The notes beneath the pieces are model-generated. The model was not told where the DNA came from, did not search any database, and worked only from the letters and a program-made list of their open reading frames with translations. From positions 130,461,074 to 130,525,073 of the forward strand of contig CM043962.1 of NCBI GenBank assembly GCA_014529385.2: a stretch of 64,000 nt of DNA, written 5' to 3'. A program made the position numbers and the translations under genes. This document shows positions 34,080 to 47,000 of this stretch, piece by piece. The stretch's first letter is position 1. Every line of letters starts with the position of its first letter. Origin of the DNA: Adiantum capillus-veneris. Taxonomy: Eukaryota; Streptophyta; Polypodiopsida; Polypodiales; Pteridaceae.

Positions 34080-36660
34080 AACCGAAAGCTTCAACGTAAA
34101 GTTTCACAATCTGAGGAGTATCTGCTAGGTCCTCCTCCTCCATCCACTTCGCATCCAATGTAGGATAGTTCTTGAATTTAACCAAGAATCACCTTATCAC
34201 TTTACCCTTAATCTTTCTGTCTTTATGTGCCAATATCTGCTTTGGAGCAAGGATCTCCTCGTTTTCTTCCACTTCAGGTTGCTGATCAGGCTCCCTATCT
34301 TTGGGCGCATTACCTTTAAAAGGCCTCAGGAGACTTAGATGAAAAGCATTGTGAATCCTCCAAGTTTTTGGCAGCTTCAGTCAGAAGGACACATCATTTA
34401 TCTTTTTGGAGATCTAGAAAGGTCCGTAGTATCGCATACTAAGTTGTCGAAAAAGCCTCTTCTTTTCCTTTTTCTTTCTCAGGCGTGCCTTCTCAAAATG
34501 TAAGAGCACCCAATCGTTCTCCTTCAATTTCAAATCGCGACGATGGTGATTTGCTGCCTTTTTCTATCTTTCTTGAGATTTTTGCAAAGCCTCGCGTACC
34601 TTGACAAAAGTCGTGTCCAAGTCACACGTGTACTCATCGGCTTCAAAAATCTTATCTTTCTTGCTTAGGAAGGGTGGAACCTTTGTAGCACCTTCAATAA
34701 TCTCAAATGGCGCCTTCCCCATCGAAGAGTGTATCGTGTTATTGTAGGAAAATTCCACCAAAGGTAAATACTTTTCCCATTGAGTCTTTTGATCCGAGAT
34801 GTAAGACTTCAATAAATCTAGTACCATTGAATTGGCAATCTCAAATTGTCAGTCAGTCTGCAGAGGTGGAAAGATGACGAGAACTACAAATGCGTGCCAA
34901 TGTTCTCCCAAATAGCCTTCCAAAACAATCTTGTAAATCTGGGGTGGGGTCCAGACCATCGTCTCGGGCATGCCATGTAATCTGAAGATCTGGGCCACAA
35001 ACAATCTCGCTAAGTGATCCGTCTTGACTGTTTTCTTCACTGGAATGAAATGATCTTGCTTGCTAAACCTGTCAATAATAGTCCAGATACCATCGTGACC
35101 ACTCTGTGTTCTCGGGAGATAAAAAATGAAATTTATTGCAATACTTTCCCAGGAGCGGGTGGGTATGGGTAAAGGCTGTAAAAATCCCTGTGCTTTGTGC
35201 CTGTCAAACTTGACCTTCTGGCATACCAAGCAATTGCGCACAAACTCGTCCAGATCATTCTTTAGTCTCGGCCAAAAGAAGTATCTCTCTACCCCTTTCA
35301 AGGTGGTAGCAATGCCGCGATGACCCGTAAAAGGTGGACAGGGGCATATGGTCATAACTTTTTTCCTCAACGGTTGTGTAATGCACAACATGGTTTTCCT
35401 CATCAAGTAGCCATCCCGAATGGAATATCTTGCTCCTATCCCGTATCTGTGTGAAAATGTCTGTAAAATCTGTATATTGATCACCCATATCCTCAAAGCT
35501 CCTATGATGTATCACGGAAATAGCCAGAACCAACGGCTTCCAAAAGAAAGCATCTCCCATCGAATTCTTATGCCCCTGCACATGGACAATCTGGAAGTGA
35601 AATTGTGACAAGATGTTCGCCCACCCCATCTGCTTTTTCGATAGATGCTTCTGTGGCAAGAAGTAGCGTAAACTCTGATGGTCTGTGAAGACAGTAAAAT
35701 CCGCTCCGAGTAGGTAATGCCACCACTAAGTAAGAGCATGGATAACCACCAAAAGCTCTTTTTCATGAATCTGTGCTGTCAATTCCGGCCTTGAGAACAA
35801 TCGGCTCTCGTAAGCAATGACATGGACTTCTTGCATTAAGACCGCACACAGACTACGATCACAAGCATCACAATATACTTCAAATGACTTCTGCAAGTCC
35901 AGCAAAGTCAAAAATGGTCTTATAGTCAATTTCTCTTTCAAAGTCTGAAAGGCAGTCACCTTTGTGGGTCCCCACGAGAAAAGGTACTCCTTTCTGTGTC
36001 AAGATATGCAAAGGGGAAGCATTTTTGCAAACTTTCTAATGAACCGCTTGTAGTACGAACAAAGCCCAAGAAGCTTTTAACTTCATGGACATTCTTCAAA
36101 TTGGGCCAATCACAGATAGTCTCCATCTTGGACGGGTCCATCTGCACTCCTGCTGTGCTGCTGACACAATGTGTCCCAAAAAGTGTATCTCTGGTAGGAA
36201 AAATTTACTTTTCTTCACATTAATCACCAACTTGTGATCTCATAATGCCTGAAAGACTTGAAGCAAATCTTCTCTATGTTCTACCTCACCATTGCAGAAA
36301 ACAACGATGTCATCAAAGAAAGCGCCAAAAAATAGTCTGCACTCTCAATAAATCATGTCCATCATCCGGTTACATGTCGCAAGAGCATTGGTTAAGCCAA
36401 AAGGCATCACCAAAAGCTCAAAATAATCCAAAAGTCATCCGAAAGGCTGTCTTGTAGACATCTCTCGGCGCGATTCTGATCTGATGATATCCGCTCTTCA
36501 AATCGATTCTGGTAAAGCACGAGGGTCCCTGTAGTCTGTCAAGTATATCATCGATTTTGTTGAGAGCTCTATAATCGATGTACATCCTCCAAGATCCGTC
36601 TTTCTTCAAAACCAACAACACTAGAGAGAAATATGGTGAAGTACTAGGCTGGACAAGACC
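34080..36660 (-). pseudogene. Gypsy pol: RT, RNase H, integrase, chromodomain
   Basis: Read on the minus strand: RT blocks LLVLKKDGSWRMYIDYRALN and CFTRIDLKSGYHQIRI (36621-36480); a catalytic region GAFFDDIVVF (about 36330; FFDD where most have LDD); RNase H FEVYCDACDRSLCAVLMQE (about 35890); the integrase zinc-binding HRG...CLVCQ region and the core INFIFYLPRTQSGHDGI/TIIDRFSK (35320-35050); then VEFSYNNTIHSSMGKAPFE (about 34770). The last piece, FLVKFKNYPTLDAKWMEEED (about 34190-34130), is a chromodomain. These reverse-transcribe and integrate the element; the chromodomain tethers integrase to modified histones. Many frame changes show decay. Confidence 0.9.
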
Positions 36661-38996
36661 CTTTCCAAGAGGTCTTTTAGTTGGTTCATAATCTCTTCGT
36701 TCTGGGCATGGCTCACACGATAAGGTGGCCCCGGTTTTGGTGGTGTGCTTCCAAGTATCAAATCAATGGTATGATCCTCAGGACGAGCAGGTGGTAACTC
36801 GCTTGGTAGGCCCTCTGAAAAGAAATCAGCATGAGTGTGGAGAAACTCTTGGCGTTCTTTATCAAGTTCAAACATATTTGTCCTATTCTCATCATTCATC
36901 TCTTTGAATAAGATCGAGGAAACAAACAGACTGGATTTTATTAAATTTGAAATGGCCGAAGCCGATACAATAGGGATAGACTCGCCCTTAAGTTTCACAT
37001 CAAGTACAATGGTTATGCCCTTCTTCGTGGTTAAAGTCGCTTTTCTTGCCCAATAGTCGACCATGAAGTTGTTCTTGTGGTACCAAGTAATTCCCAAGAG
37101 GACATCACAACCTTCCAAAGGAATTATGTATAAGTCCTCGTGCCCTAGAGACCCCTGACAATGCAACCAAAGTTTGCCAATGACAGATGTAATGGCTACG
37201 TCCCTATCGGGTGCCGCTCAAACTGCCTCTGCTAGTGGTCCCATCTGATCGGGTGTGATTGAGCCGCGCCGCCAATTCAGGTGAAATGAAGTTGGCCTTG
37301 GCTCCTCCATCAAAGAAAATCAGGGCTTCTTTGCCTTTCACTTTGCCCCAAGCTCGGAAAAGTTTTATACTCTCATCAATCGTGCTTGGGTCAGTACCCT
37401 TGCAATCTGGAACCAGTCCTGCTTTCATCTTGCCTTTTTGTCCACGTTCCTCAGCTGATTTTGAACCCTCTGGCCTGTCTTCATCTTTGTCGTTCTGTTC
37501 TTTCGGTGCCTTTTTAGGGCACTTCACGGAGATATGCCCGGTTTTCCCGCATCCGAAGCACTTCCCTCTTTGATGTAGAGTAAGCTTGGGTCGTGCATCA
37601 TTTTCTTTCTTTTCTAGGTTACTCATCTTCTTTCTACTTTCATTGTTCGAAGTCTCTTCATTTCTTTGTGTCATGATTTCATCTGTGGGGTAGGTCAAAT
37701 TGCCTGAATGAATGGCAAAACCCCGTTTCGCATGACTCACCAACAACCTAAATGGAATTTTACTTTTGCTCTAAGCAGTGATCTAGGATGTCTGTAAGAA
37801 GACCCAAGGTAAACCGCTCAATCTGTTCTTTGAACGAGATCTTCTTAAATGAAGAGGTTGGTAGAAAAGAGCTCCAGAATCTCTCACAATATGCGTCCAA
37901 AGTATACTTCTTGGTCATCCGAAGATGGTTCCAAGTTGTTCGTATGCCGCGTTCATACTCTCGAGTCAGTCAAGAAGAAATAAAAATCCTTTTAAATTTC
38001 ATCCATTTAACTGGCGCTTTCCTGTTCAATAGAAGCGTGGACCACCAAGTTTGGGCATTTCCCCTAAAGTAGGAAGTATGAAGGCCAAAGCCTTCGAAGC
38101 ATCTCAAAAACCAAAAAACGTGTTAAATTTAATTGACTGTCCACCTTCTTTGAACTCTCGGACTTTCTTGCTTTTATCTTCCAGAAAGTCATACTGGTTG
38201 GCTTTGTAAAAATTCTTCTTCTTTGCATAGAATCTGAGGTCGTCGGAGTCTGAACTATGTGAAGACGAGTCCTCTGTAGAACTGTCCGAAACTGGGCGAG
38301 ATTTTGACTTCTTTGCCTTTTTCTTGCCCTTTTACTTTTTGCTTCGCTTTTTGCCTTTTCTGTCTTCTTCGCTCAAATCGGAAGAGCTAGAAGAACTCTC
38401 AGAAGAAGAAGAAGATAAAGAACTAGGTAATCCTTCAAACCACACACGCTTCTGCTGCTTTCTTGCCGAGGCAAAAGTAGATTGATGACCCAAATAACCC
38501 GGGAAATCAGTTCCTTCCTTCTGCTTTTTGTTGTGCTTTTCTGCTTTGTTCTGTGCGTCAAAAAGCTGAGAAATCCGTGCATCAATCACCTCTTCTAATT
38601 CTTGCTCAGTAAACATCCTTGGGGTAGGAGGTTTCTTGAGTACTAGCTTGGGGGGTAGTTCTATGGTCTGCTACCTCTGTGCATACACCTCGTTGAAGGA
38701 GGTCTGGGTCATAAATTTTACAAATTTTGGGTCCTCGCAAAATTTAACATCATCTTTCCTGCGTCGTCGATCATTCGTCGATGCTCCATCTCTTCAAGCT
38801 CCGCCGGAGTATGCAGAGGCGGGCCATACTCCTTGCGTGAATCTTCTTCGTGATCTCCTCTCACATCTCTAGATACAGAGGGAGTCGACTGATCTCTATC
38901 TAAAGCCATAAGTACCGCATGAAAAGGATCCGATTTCCTGGTAGAAGAGAAATCATCCGTGCTCTGATACCACTGTAACAGACTTGGGCACTCCAA
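36621..38996 (-). pseudogene. Gypsy gag and protease
   Basis: The Gag start lies just inside the 5' LTR (ORF at 38996-38718). Asp/Glu- and Ser-rich segments follow (38616-38332), then a CCHC knuckle CFGCGKTGHISVKC (about 37566-37525). A protease-like block, FFDGGAKANFISPELA (about 37320), has DGGA where active copies have DSGA. The 37166-36621 stretch continues into the RT leader (GCDVLLGITWYHKNN). Gag packages the RNA; the protease matures it. Several stops and a shifted frame near 37.2 kb make it inactive. Confidence 0.8.
38961..38972 (-). other. Gypsy primer-binding site (initiator Met tRNA)
   Basis: The minus strand reads TGGTATCAGAGC, one base from the 5' LTR. Confidence 0.9.
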
Positions 38997-39393
38997 GTCG
39001 AGATTCTACCGCGACACCACAAGAATTCACTTCAGAACAGTTCACAGTTCACAATTCATTCGACACTCGCCCGGCGGAGTTCCATGCCTAGAGATATTGG
39101 CCCCAAAGACTGGCGCCCTTTTGGTATTTCTTTTGTATTAATCTATTGCAAAAGTACAAGTGAGCGGGAGGCTCTCACTCTCAGACTCTGCGTCTAGATG
39201 CTCTCATAAGTGGGAAGCCTGTCCACGTATTTAAAGGGTTTACAAAGGATGCCAAAAGCATAGCCCCAAAAGCTGAGAATTAAAAGCCTTCTACAAATAA
39301 AGCATGAAGGTTCTCTTTCTCCCCCCCCTCTTTTTCTTGCTTGGCGTAAAATAAAGAAACCCTCCAATTGAGTAGGAATCGTGTAGCTAAAAT

Positions 39394-39620
39394 TGTTGGA
39401 AATAGAGTTGCAGAGAAACACACACAGCTTGGAGAAGACGAAGGAAGCTCAAGGCACACAATAGAGAGTGTGTTACTTAGTGTGCAATGGAAAGATAGAT
39501 AGCCCTAGAGTGATGGGCGTATATAAAATTCTCGGGGGAAAAAACCTCCTAAAGAGGGAAAAAATGCCCCGGCGGTCCTAGTGTGTTCACACACATCACT
39601 ACCACATGTATATGGTAACA
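39394..39620 (-). repeat. Copia 3' LTR
   Basis: 227 bp, TGTTGGAA...GGTAACA, matching 44217-44443. Confidence 0.95.
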
Positions 39621-39695
39621 AATCCCCCTTGGAGTGATGCGGTGAACGAGAGCTGGCACATGAGTAAAGGGAAGTGCCATGCCCTGAGGACAGGA

Positions 39696-41324
39696 TCAGT
39701 CCACAAAGGGGAGTAAGCCCAAAGCTTTGCGGAAAGCTTCAAGCTTCTCATGAGACAATGCCTTTGTGAAAAGATCTGCAAGGTTGTCCTGTGTTGGCAC
39801 ATAAGCCAAGCTGATCTCTCCTGCTGAGAGCCTCTCCCTAACATAGTGGTAATGCACTTCAATGTGCTTTGTGCGAGCATGAAAAACTGGGTTCCTCACA
39901 ACTGCCAATGCTCTCTGACTGTCAGTGTAGATAGTGTTGGCAGTGTCCTGTCTAACACCCAAATCAACCATAAGGCGTCTGAGCCATACACACTCAATTG
40001 TAGCTGTGAAGACTGTCCTGTACTCAGCCTCACAACTCGAAGTGGCCAGAGTAGGTTGCTTCTTGCTCAACCATGATATACATGAACTGCCAAGCATGAA
40101 ACAAAAACCACTTGTGGACACTCGCGTGTCAAAACAACCAGCCCAATCTAAGTCCGAAAAAGCATGTAAGTCTGGTGACAATGATCCCCCCTTGGGATAA
40201 AACAAGACAAGATGTAAAGTGCCACTAAGGTAGCGGAAAATTCTCTTGACAACCTGCCAATGCTTAGACCCTGGGCTATGCATAAATCTGCTGACTTGTG
40301 AGACTGCAAACTGAATATCTGGTCTCGTGTTGCATACATAAATGAGGTAGCCAATAGCAGTTTGGTAAAGAGTGACATCAGCAGGATCGCCAGCATCATG
40401 CAGACTCAACTTCAAACCTGTTTCCATGGGAGTGGCAATAGGTTTGCAATCCCCAAGTCCAAACTTACATAGCAATGTCTCTATGTAACTTTTCTGACAC
40501 AAGGCAATACCACCATCACACTGCTTAAACTGTATGCCCAAATAATGATGCAACAGCCCCAAATCTTTCATCTTGAAAGTAGCATTCAAATCAGCCTTAA
40601 ATTCAGCAATATGTCTCTCATTTGGTCCAGTGATCAGCAAATCATCAACATAAAGAACCACGATGAGAAATACATCACCCTCACGCTTTACATACAATAT
40701 GCTTTTTGTTGGATTGTTACGAAAGCCTTGTTTGACCAAATGAGTGTCAGCTTTCTCATACCAAGCACGAGGAGATTGCTTCAACCCATACAAAGCCTTG
40801 TTACATTTGCACACTTTGTCCTCTTGTCCTTTTATGACAAAACCGCGAGGCTGCGTTACATAAACTTCCTCAAATATGTCACCATTCAAGAAAGCAGTAA
40901 CAATGTCTGATTGATGTACATCCCAACCAAAATAAGCTTCCAATGCACATAGAAAACGCACAGTAGTCATACGACAAGTGGGAGCAAAAGTCTCTTCATA
41001 ATTTATGCCTTTTTGCTGTGCATAACATTTTGCAACAAGTCGAGCCTTATGGCGATCGATCTCACCATCCGGCTTGCGTTTCAACTTGTAAACCCACTTC
41101 GTACCAATGGCCTTTTTGCCAGGAGGCAAATCACATAAAGTCCATGTGTCATTTTCTATAAGTGCATCATATTCTGATTGCATGGCAGCCATCCAATTTT
41201 CCGAATTCTGTGCTTCATCAAAAGTCAGAGGCTCCTCAAGATCATGTAAGCTAGACACAGCCAAAGCATAACAATCTGATGCATAAGATGCATGGCGAGA
41301 GCCTGAACGAGTACGACTAGACAA
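39696..41324 (-). pseudogene. Copia reverse transcriptase-RNase H (542 codons open)
   Basis: The longest open frame in the window, inside the broken copia polyprotein. It begins with the WMAAMQSEYDALIENDTWTL leader. RT follows (FAPTCRMTTVRFLCALEAYF; DIVTAFLNGDIFEEVYV; LYGLKQSPRAWY; catalytic YVDDLLITG near 40645). RNase H ends the protein (YTDSQRALAVVRNPVFHART, KHIEVHYHYVRE, then DNLADLFTKAL). It copies element RNA into DNA inside virus-like particles. The upstream part lies in another frame, broken near 41.35 kb. The domain itself shows no stop. Confidence 0.93.
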
Positions 41325-41383
41325 AGTGCATCCAATTTACTGTCGTGCAAAGTGTGCACCAGCCATTTTGGCATACCTCTAGC

Positions 41384-42910
41384 CTACTCATTTTCAGCCC
41401 TTTCCTCATCAAGTACATCATGTACATTCGCATCAGTAATAGGCTGATCTAAAACATTTTCAGAAACCCCCATAGGCTGTACATTTGCCTCATTGGAACT
41501 TACATTCGTATTTCCACCACTGAAAAGAGGCAACAAAGTGTCATAAATGTCCTGTGAGCTTACATTACTGTCTCTAGTACATGACAGCAAGGGCTGAACA
41601 AAATCTTCCACAAACACTACATCCTGCGAAACCAGAATACGTTTTGTTTGCGGATGATACAACCTGTAACCTTTGCTTTCAACACTATAACCAACAAAAA
41701 TACATTTGACAGCCTTATCATCCAATTTTCTGCGCTGCACTTATGGCACCAAAGCATATGCCAAATAGCCAAAAACACGCATGTGCTCAATAGAAGGCTT
41801 TCTATCATGCCATGCTTCATATGGAGTAATAGACTGCAAAGCTTTCGTAGGACACCTATTAAGTACATAAGTGGCACACATGATGGCCTCGAGCCAAAAA
41901 GAATGCTGTAAAGCTTGACTTTTGACCATACATCGTGCCATTTCCGTCAGTGACCTGTTTTTCCTCTCAACAACACCATTTTGCTGAGGCGTATAAGGCA
42001 GTGTACATTGGTGTTTTATCCCACGACTAGCTAGAAATGCATTAAATTCATGAGACATATACTCCCCCCCTCGATCGGAACGGAGGGTGCCCATAGTACA
42101 TTTCAAGACATTTTCAGCCATAGCCAAAAATTGTTTGAAGCACATAAAAACTTCGGACATCGCTTTAAGCGGAAATACCCATGCATGCCCGGAGTAATCA
42201 TCAATGAAAGTCACGATGTACAAGTAATTGCCCAAGGACGGAGTTTGCATGGGCCCACAAACATCACTATGCACAAGCTGCAACCTGCATGTGGCCCGAA
42301 CTGAACCATCCTTTGGAAACTTAGAACGCTGCATCTTACCCAAAATACAGCCTTCACAAACATGTTTGACAGGTGCTTCAAGAGGCGGCAAAGAAGCAAC
42401 CATATCAGATTTCTGCAAACGTAGCAAACTGGCAAAATTCAGATGACCAAAACGTGCATGCAAAAGTTTTGCATCTGAAATAGCCCTTGAATCTGCAACA
42501 GCATTTGCAAAATTTTTTCCACACTTGTCATACAAAGTGAGCTTATACAGCCCACGGCACAAAAGCCCAGATGCAACAATTTCATCACCAAAACTGAGAT
42601 CATGAACTGTACATCTGTCATCCACAAATTTGACTACAAGTCCAAGTCTAGCAAGTGCGGATATAGACAAGAGATTCTTCTTGATCCCAGGTACATAAAG
42701 TGCATCAACAAGTGTGAAGGAACTCCCATTAGCAGCAGTGAGCACAATATTTCCAACACATGTGAATCTGCAGCAACTGACAAGCATGCATCATGGACAG
42801 CAGGATTGTAAGTGCACTCTACGCTAAAAGCCCATTCTGCATCAACATCCGCAACACAGTCTCCTTTCACAGAAGACTCAACAATGGCTGCATTTGTAGT
42901 GGAACCAGCA
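41384..42910 (-). pseudogene. Copia protease and integrase segment
   Basis: A protease-like stretch (42870-42634) shifts frame near 42.75 kb. The integrase then runs from 42787 with the zinc-binding HARFGHLNFASLLRL and CEGCILGKM (about 42470-42340). The catalytic core follows, with HSDVCGPMQTPSLGN, FIDDYSGHAWVFPLK and RSDRGGEYMSHEF, and YTPQQNGVVERKNRS carries the final Glu. An in-frame TAA at about 41743-41741 separates the KCIFVGYSVESKGYRLY tail. A frame change near 41.35 kb precedes the RT. Integrase inserts the cDNA; here it is broken. Confidence 0.9.
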
Positions 42911-42936
42911 TTTGCAGTGCAACCACCCTCTTTCTT

Positions 42937-43854
42937 CTAAGCCTCTTTGGCCTTCAACTTAGGACACGACTTGATCAAGTGATCATTGGCTTTACAATAA
43001 TGGCAACGCATCTTCTTTTTGCCCTTATCACCATAATTGCCAGACGAAGTACTGCCAGCAGAAGCATTAGGAACATAATTTTTGCCACTCGCAGCAGAAC
43101 CATAAGAAGTGGCTGCATTACTGTTACCACCCTTTCTTTGAGAAGTAATAAAAGCCTGTTCAACTGCACGCTGCCTAGTCCTGTTTTTTTTGGAAAGTGA
43201 CTCTTGCAACAGCAATGTGCATAATGCATCAAACTTGACAACTTCAGGATTTCCTTGGGTCATCAGTCTCCAAGTACTAGCAAAAGTCTGGTAGGAATCT
43301 GGTAAGGCATCAAGGACAATCTGCACAAGGGAACTCTCTGAAATGACTTCACCTGCAGAAATAAGCTGCTCATTGATATCCTTGATACTAGCAAGGAAAG
43401 TGTCCATATCATCTTCCTCATTCATAATCTTCGACTCCAGCTCTTTACGCAGCAAAGCAATTTTAGCCTCATTGCGGCTTGCATAAAGACCTGCTACAAT
43501 ATCCCAAGCCTGTTTTGCAGATTTTGCAGAACGGATGTGAGGAACAATGGTGCGCTTCACAGACAATGCAATCAATGCATGAGCCTGCGCATCCTTAACA
43601 TCCCAATGAGCTTGTTCTGTCGTAGGCAAAACAACTCTAACAGCTGCAATCCTTGTAGCAAGACCTGCAACATCCTCAACATCGCCTACATCCTCAAAAC
43701 CAGGACGTACATCAATGCCCTGCACAATGTTCCAGAGCCCCTTTGACACAAGGACATGTTGCATCATATAAGCCCACATAGGGTAGTTGTCCCCATCCAA
43801 CCTGTCCTCAGTAGTAAACATCTTGAACACATCTGTGTTGTTGTTGTCAGCCAT
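42937..43854 (-). pseudogene. Copia gag
   Basis: ATG at 43854 (MADNNNTDVFKMF) is preferred over the longer upstream reading. The body has the usual UBN2-like Gag features (NYPMWAYMMQHVLVSKGLW, LKKNRT-type basic region). It ends with a CCHC knuckle (CHYCKANDHLIKSC). A TAG at 42939-42937 (AAAGAGGCT-TAG) stops it where the protease should follow in frame. Gag forms the particle and binds element RNA. Confidence 0.9.
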
Positions 43855-44202
43855 GGTAAATGCTGCACCTGATGTGAAAACTGCCCGAAAATAGGAGAAA
43901 CGGAGCGGGAACAACCTGTGCTATATAGCACAAACCGTAGAAGACTATAAGGCACCTGTTTTGCAAAAAACGGCACTGACAAAAATTCTGCACAAAATGA
44001 CGAAATAGCCTGTGCAGTACTGCCTATAGTGGAAACGGAGGCCGAAATGAGCCCAAATCAAAATTCTGAGCAGACCAAGCTTTTCGAGCTTTCCCAAAAT
44101 ATTTGTCGACCTTCGAACGCTCGCCAAAGCTCACTGAAATCGGAGAAAGTGAGCAGGCGTGTGCTGGAGCAGCTGGCGACTAAGCCCGCGAGGACGTGAC
44201 CT

Positions 44203-44214
44203 GCTCTGATACCA
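44203..44214 (-). other. Copia primer-binding site (initiator Met tRNA)
   Basis: The minus strand reads TGGTATCAGAGC two bases from the 5' LTR. Confidence 0.92.
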
Positions 44215-44216
44215 AT

Positions 44217-44443
44217 TGTTGGAATTAGAGTTGCAGAGAAACACACACAGCTTGGAGAAGACGAAGGAAGCTCAAGGCACACAATAGAGAGTGTGTTACT
44301 TAGTGTGCAATGGAAAGACAAATAGACCTAGAGTGATGGGCGTATATACAATGCTCAGGGGAAAAAACCTTCTAAAGAGGGAAAAAATGCCCCGGCGGTC
44401 CTAGTGTGTTCACACACATCACTACCACATGTATATGGTAACA
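44217..44443 (-). repeat. Copia 5' LTR
   Basis: 227 bp, TGTTGGAA...GGTAACA. Confidence 0.95.
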
Positions 44444-44644
44444 GAAATCTACCCACGCATCAGCTTTTTCCCTATGCAAGCTGCTACGTCAGCATTTTCG
44501 TACAGTACCATGAACTGCACCACAAAATCGGGACAGGTCCATACGCTACCTGCCACGTCAGCATCACAATGAGCTCTCCGCGGGTATGCCAGTCGGGGGT
44601 GGGTCTGTGTGTGCACTGGACAGCCACGTCACCAGATTGTGACA

Positions 44645-44805
<161 letters not shown>

Positions 44806-44810
44806 GGAAG

Positions 44811-47000
44811 ATATTTTCACTGAGTCGGAATCGTATGTCAGCTTGCTTGATTCGGGTCAATGGAGAGCTCCTGGTTGGGATGGTCTCTTTGTGGAATTTT
44901 CCTTGTCTTTCTAGGATTATTTGAAGTTGCCTTTGTTGTTCATGATGAATAAGTTTGGGAACAACAGGAACTGCCCTCCTCTTAGAAAAAAGGTTTGCTC
45001 AAGCTGATACCTAAGCATGCATTGTGTGAAGAATTCTCTCATTGGCGGCCTATTACACTCATGCCTGTGGTATATAAATTAATGGAAAAAATGCTAGCTA
45101 ACCGACTCAAGTGATTTTTGCATGAAGGCTTGTATCAATCTCAATAGGGCTTCATTCCACGATGTCAAATTACTGATAACCTTGCAAATGTCATCATTGG
45201 TACGGAGGCTTGTATCAATCTCAATAGGGCTTCATTCCACGATGTCAAATTACTGATAACCATGAAAATGTCATCATTGGTATGAAATATGCAAAATATA
45301 CTCGACAGGATGTCTTGGTCATGTAGGTTGACATTGAAAAGGCATTTGATACTATTTTTTGTGGTTATATTGCGGATACCATGCAACACGTGGGATTTGG
45401 GCCTACGCTATCCCGTGTCGTGCTTTTCTTGTATGCACACAACGCTTCTGCAGGCTTGCTAGATGGATTTCTTACAGAATCTTGGCTTTTGGGACGGTTG
45501 GTAAGACAGGGCTGCTCTCTGAGTGCTTTGCTTTATGCGATCACTACTCACCCCTTGTTTATGTATTTGGATCCCTTTTACTTCCACTAATAGGCTACAT
45601 GGCCTGACTTTACCTTCTGGATGGCAGTTTGTTGGTCAGGCCTATGCGGATGACTCTTTGTTTATGCCTTCCAATCACTATGATGATGTACAACAAATTA
45701 TGCATACTCTTCACTTGTTTGGAATGGCAGCAGGTCTCAAAGCTAGCTTTTGTAAATCCCTCTGAAGGAGTGTGACTGGCATAAGATATTGTGGCCTGGG
45801 GAGATTGTTCCTCCACATGTTCTGGTTTGCCATTTGGGTTATCCATTGGGTTGGAATGTATCAGTTATGCAGAAACTGGATTTGGTGCTCCAACGTCTAC
45901 ATTCCAAGTTAAATTATTGGAAACTGTCCACGTGGCCACTTCATGTGCATCTCAGAATTTTCTAATGCACACTTCTGGCTTATGTGCAATTTTACTTGCC
46001 CTTGTCATCCTGGCCTCGGTTGCGCTTGCACTCCCTCATGTCCAATATTTTAGAGCATTTTTGGCGGACCTCGTCCAGTAAGAAGGGTCTTCGGCTTCTA
46101 TCTGTGGACAAGCTGTGTTCTCCCCAGCGGCTTGGAGGGTTAAATATTTTGGACTTGCGATGTCATCTTTTGGCTCAGAAAGCTATGATGTTGCCAGTTT
46201 GGTGGAGCAGCTCTCGTGGTCACACATTTGTGTACGCACATTGTCACCCCGTCTTTTGGTCATTGGAAACCGACTTATTGGGATGTTGTTTTTGGGAAGC
46301 TTGAAGGACACATTCCTGGATGTCCCTTTACTTCTTCTCTCATTGTTGATTGGGAGGTTGTCACTTTGCATTTGTCTTGGAATGGCCGACAATCCTCTGT
46401 GGGTAACTCTCTTCGTTTGAAGAGTCTGCATTGGAGTAGGGCCTTCGTTTCAATGTTGGTTCAATGGTCTCCTCGCCAAGCAAATTTTCTTTCCCAAAAA
46501 GGAATCTGTCAAGTGCATCAGGTGTGTGATGACTCGGGTTATGTTCTTTTTTTCGTTGATGCAGTGTCTCGCTTTCGGTTGGGTCCTCACTATTCTCCTC
46601 TCTGGCATGAAATTTAAAGGATGCTTGCTAATGACTCACCCATTCCTCCTTTGGATGTGAACTCTCGCTTCTCTGATTGGAATCTGGCTACTACTAGATT
46701 GGACTGCATCTCAGCTGGCAGTGCATATGCCATCTTTCAGTCTGATGTATGGATTGTGTATCATGGCAATTAGCTTTGGTTGCTTCCCGAGTCATCCTTG
46801 TGGTGGCAACACACATTGTCTCGCATCTGGCAGAGTCATCTACCTTTGAAGGAACGTGTTCTCTTATGGCGCTACTAGGTGGGACTTCTACCTGTTGGCT
46901 GTGTATTACATGCTCAGCATATTGCGCCTTCCCGCTGCCCCAGATGCCTTGAAGCTGAGGAGACACTTGATTCTTTCAGAGAGAGCAATGTTCTGAAATC
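44811..47000 (+). pseudogene. L1-like LINE ORF2 fragment, broken
   Basis: RT blocks appear in changing frames: APGWDGLFVEF (about 44872); LIPKHALCEEFSHWRPITLM (about 45004-45063); VDIEKAFDTI (about 45328); GRLVRQGCSLSALLYAITT (about 45493); and catalytic YADDSLFMPSN (about 45643). Downstream are the L1-typical CSPQRLGGLNILDL segment (about 46110) and a zf-RVT end with CPRCLEAEETLDSF (about 46940). A ~82-bp tandem duplication (45126-45290) repeats the RT segment before KAFD. It lacks a visible endonuclease domain; the 5' end abuts the microsatellite, suggesting 5' truncation. Many stops: inactive. Confidence 0.85.

Larger units (their letters stand above)
39394..44443 (-). mobile_element. Ty1-copia element, full length, 227-bp LTRs
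   Basis: LTRs are 39394-39620 (3') and 44217-44443 (5'), each starting TGTTGGAA and ending GGTAACA, with roughly eight to ten differences between them. On the minus strand the 5' LTR is followed by TGGTATCAGAGC (44214-44203). A CCAAGGGGGATT polypurine tract precedes the 3' LTR. The 5-bp flanks are AAAAT and GAAAT; the intact site in the other gypsy LTR reads GAAAT, so one flank has mutated. The element lies inside the gypsy 5' LTR and is therefore younger than the gypsy. The polyprotein has two stops and two frame changes. Confidence 0.95.
32882..44644 (-). mobile_element. Ty3-gypsy chromovirus, interrupted by a copia element
   Basis: The 3' LTR is 32882-33480 (599 bp; TGTAGCAG...TTGTGACA). 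The 5' LTR is 38974-39393 plus 44444-44644, split by a 5,050-bp copia insertion. On the minus strand the 5' LTR is followed after one base by TGGTATCAGAGC (38972-38961), the initiator-Met-tRNA primer site. AAGAGGGGGGTA before the 3' LTR is the polypurine tract. GTGTG flanks both outer ends as the 5-bp target duplication, within a GT microsatellite. Without the insert the element is about 6.7 kb. All coding parts carry stops or frame changes. Confidence 0.92.
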
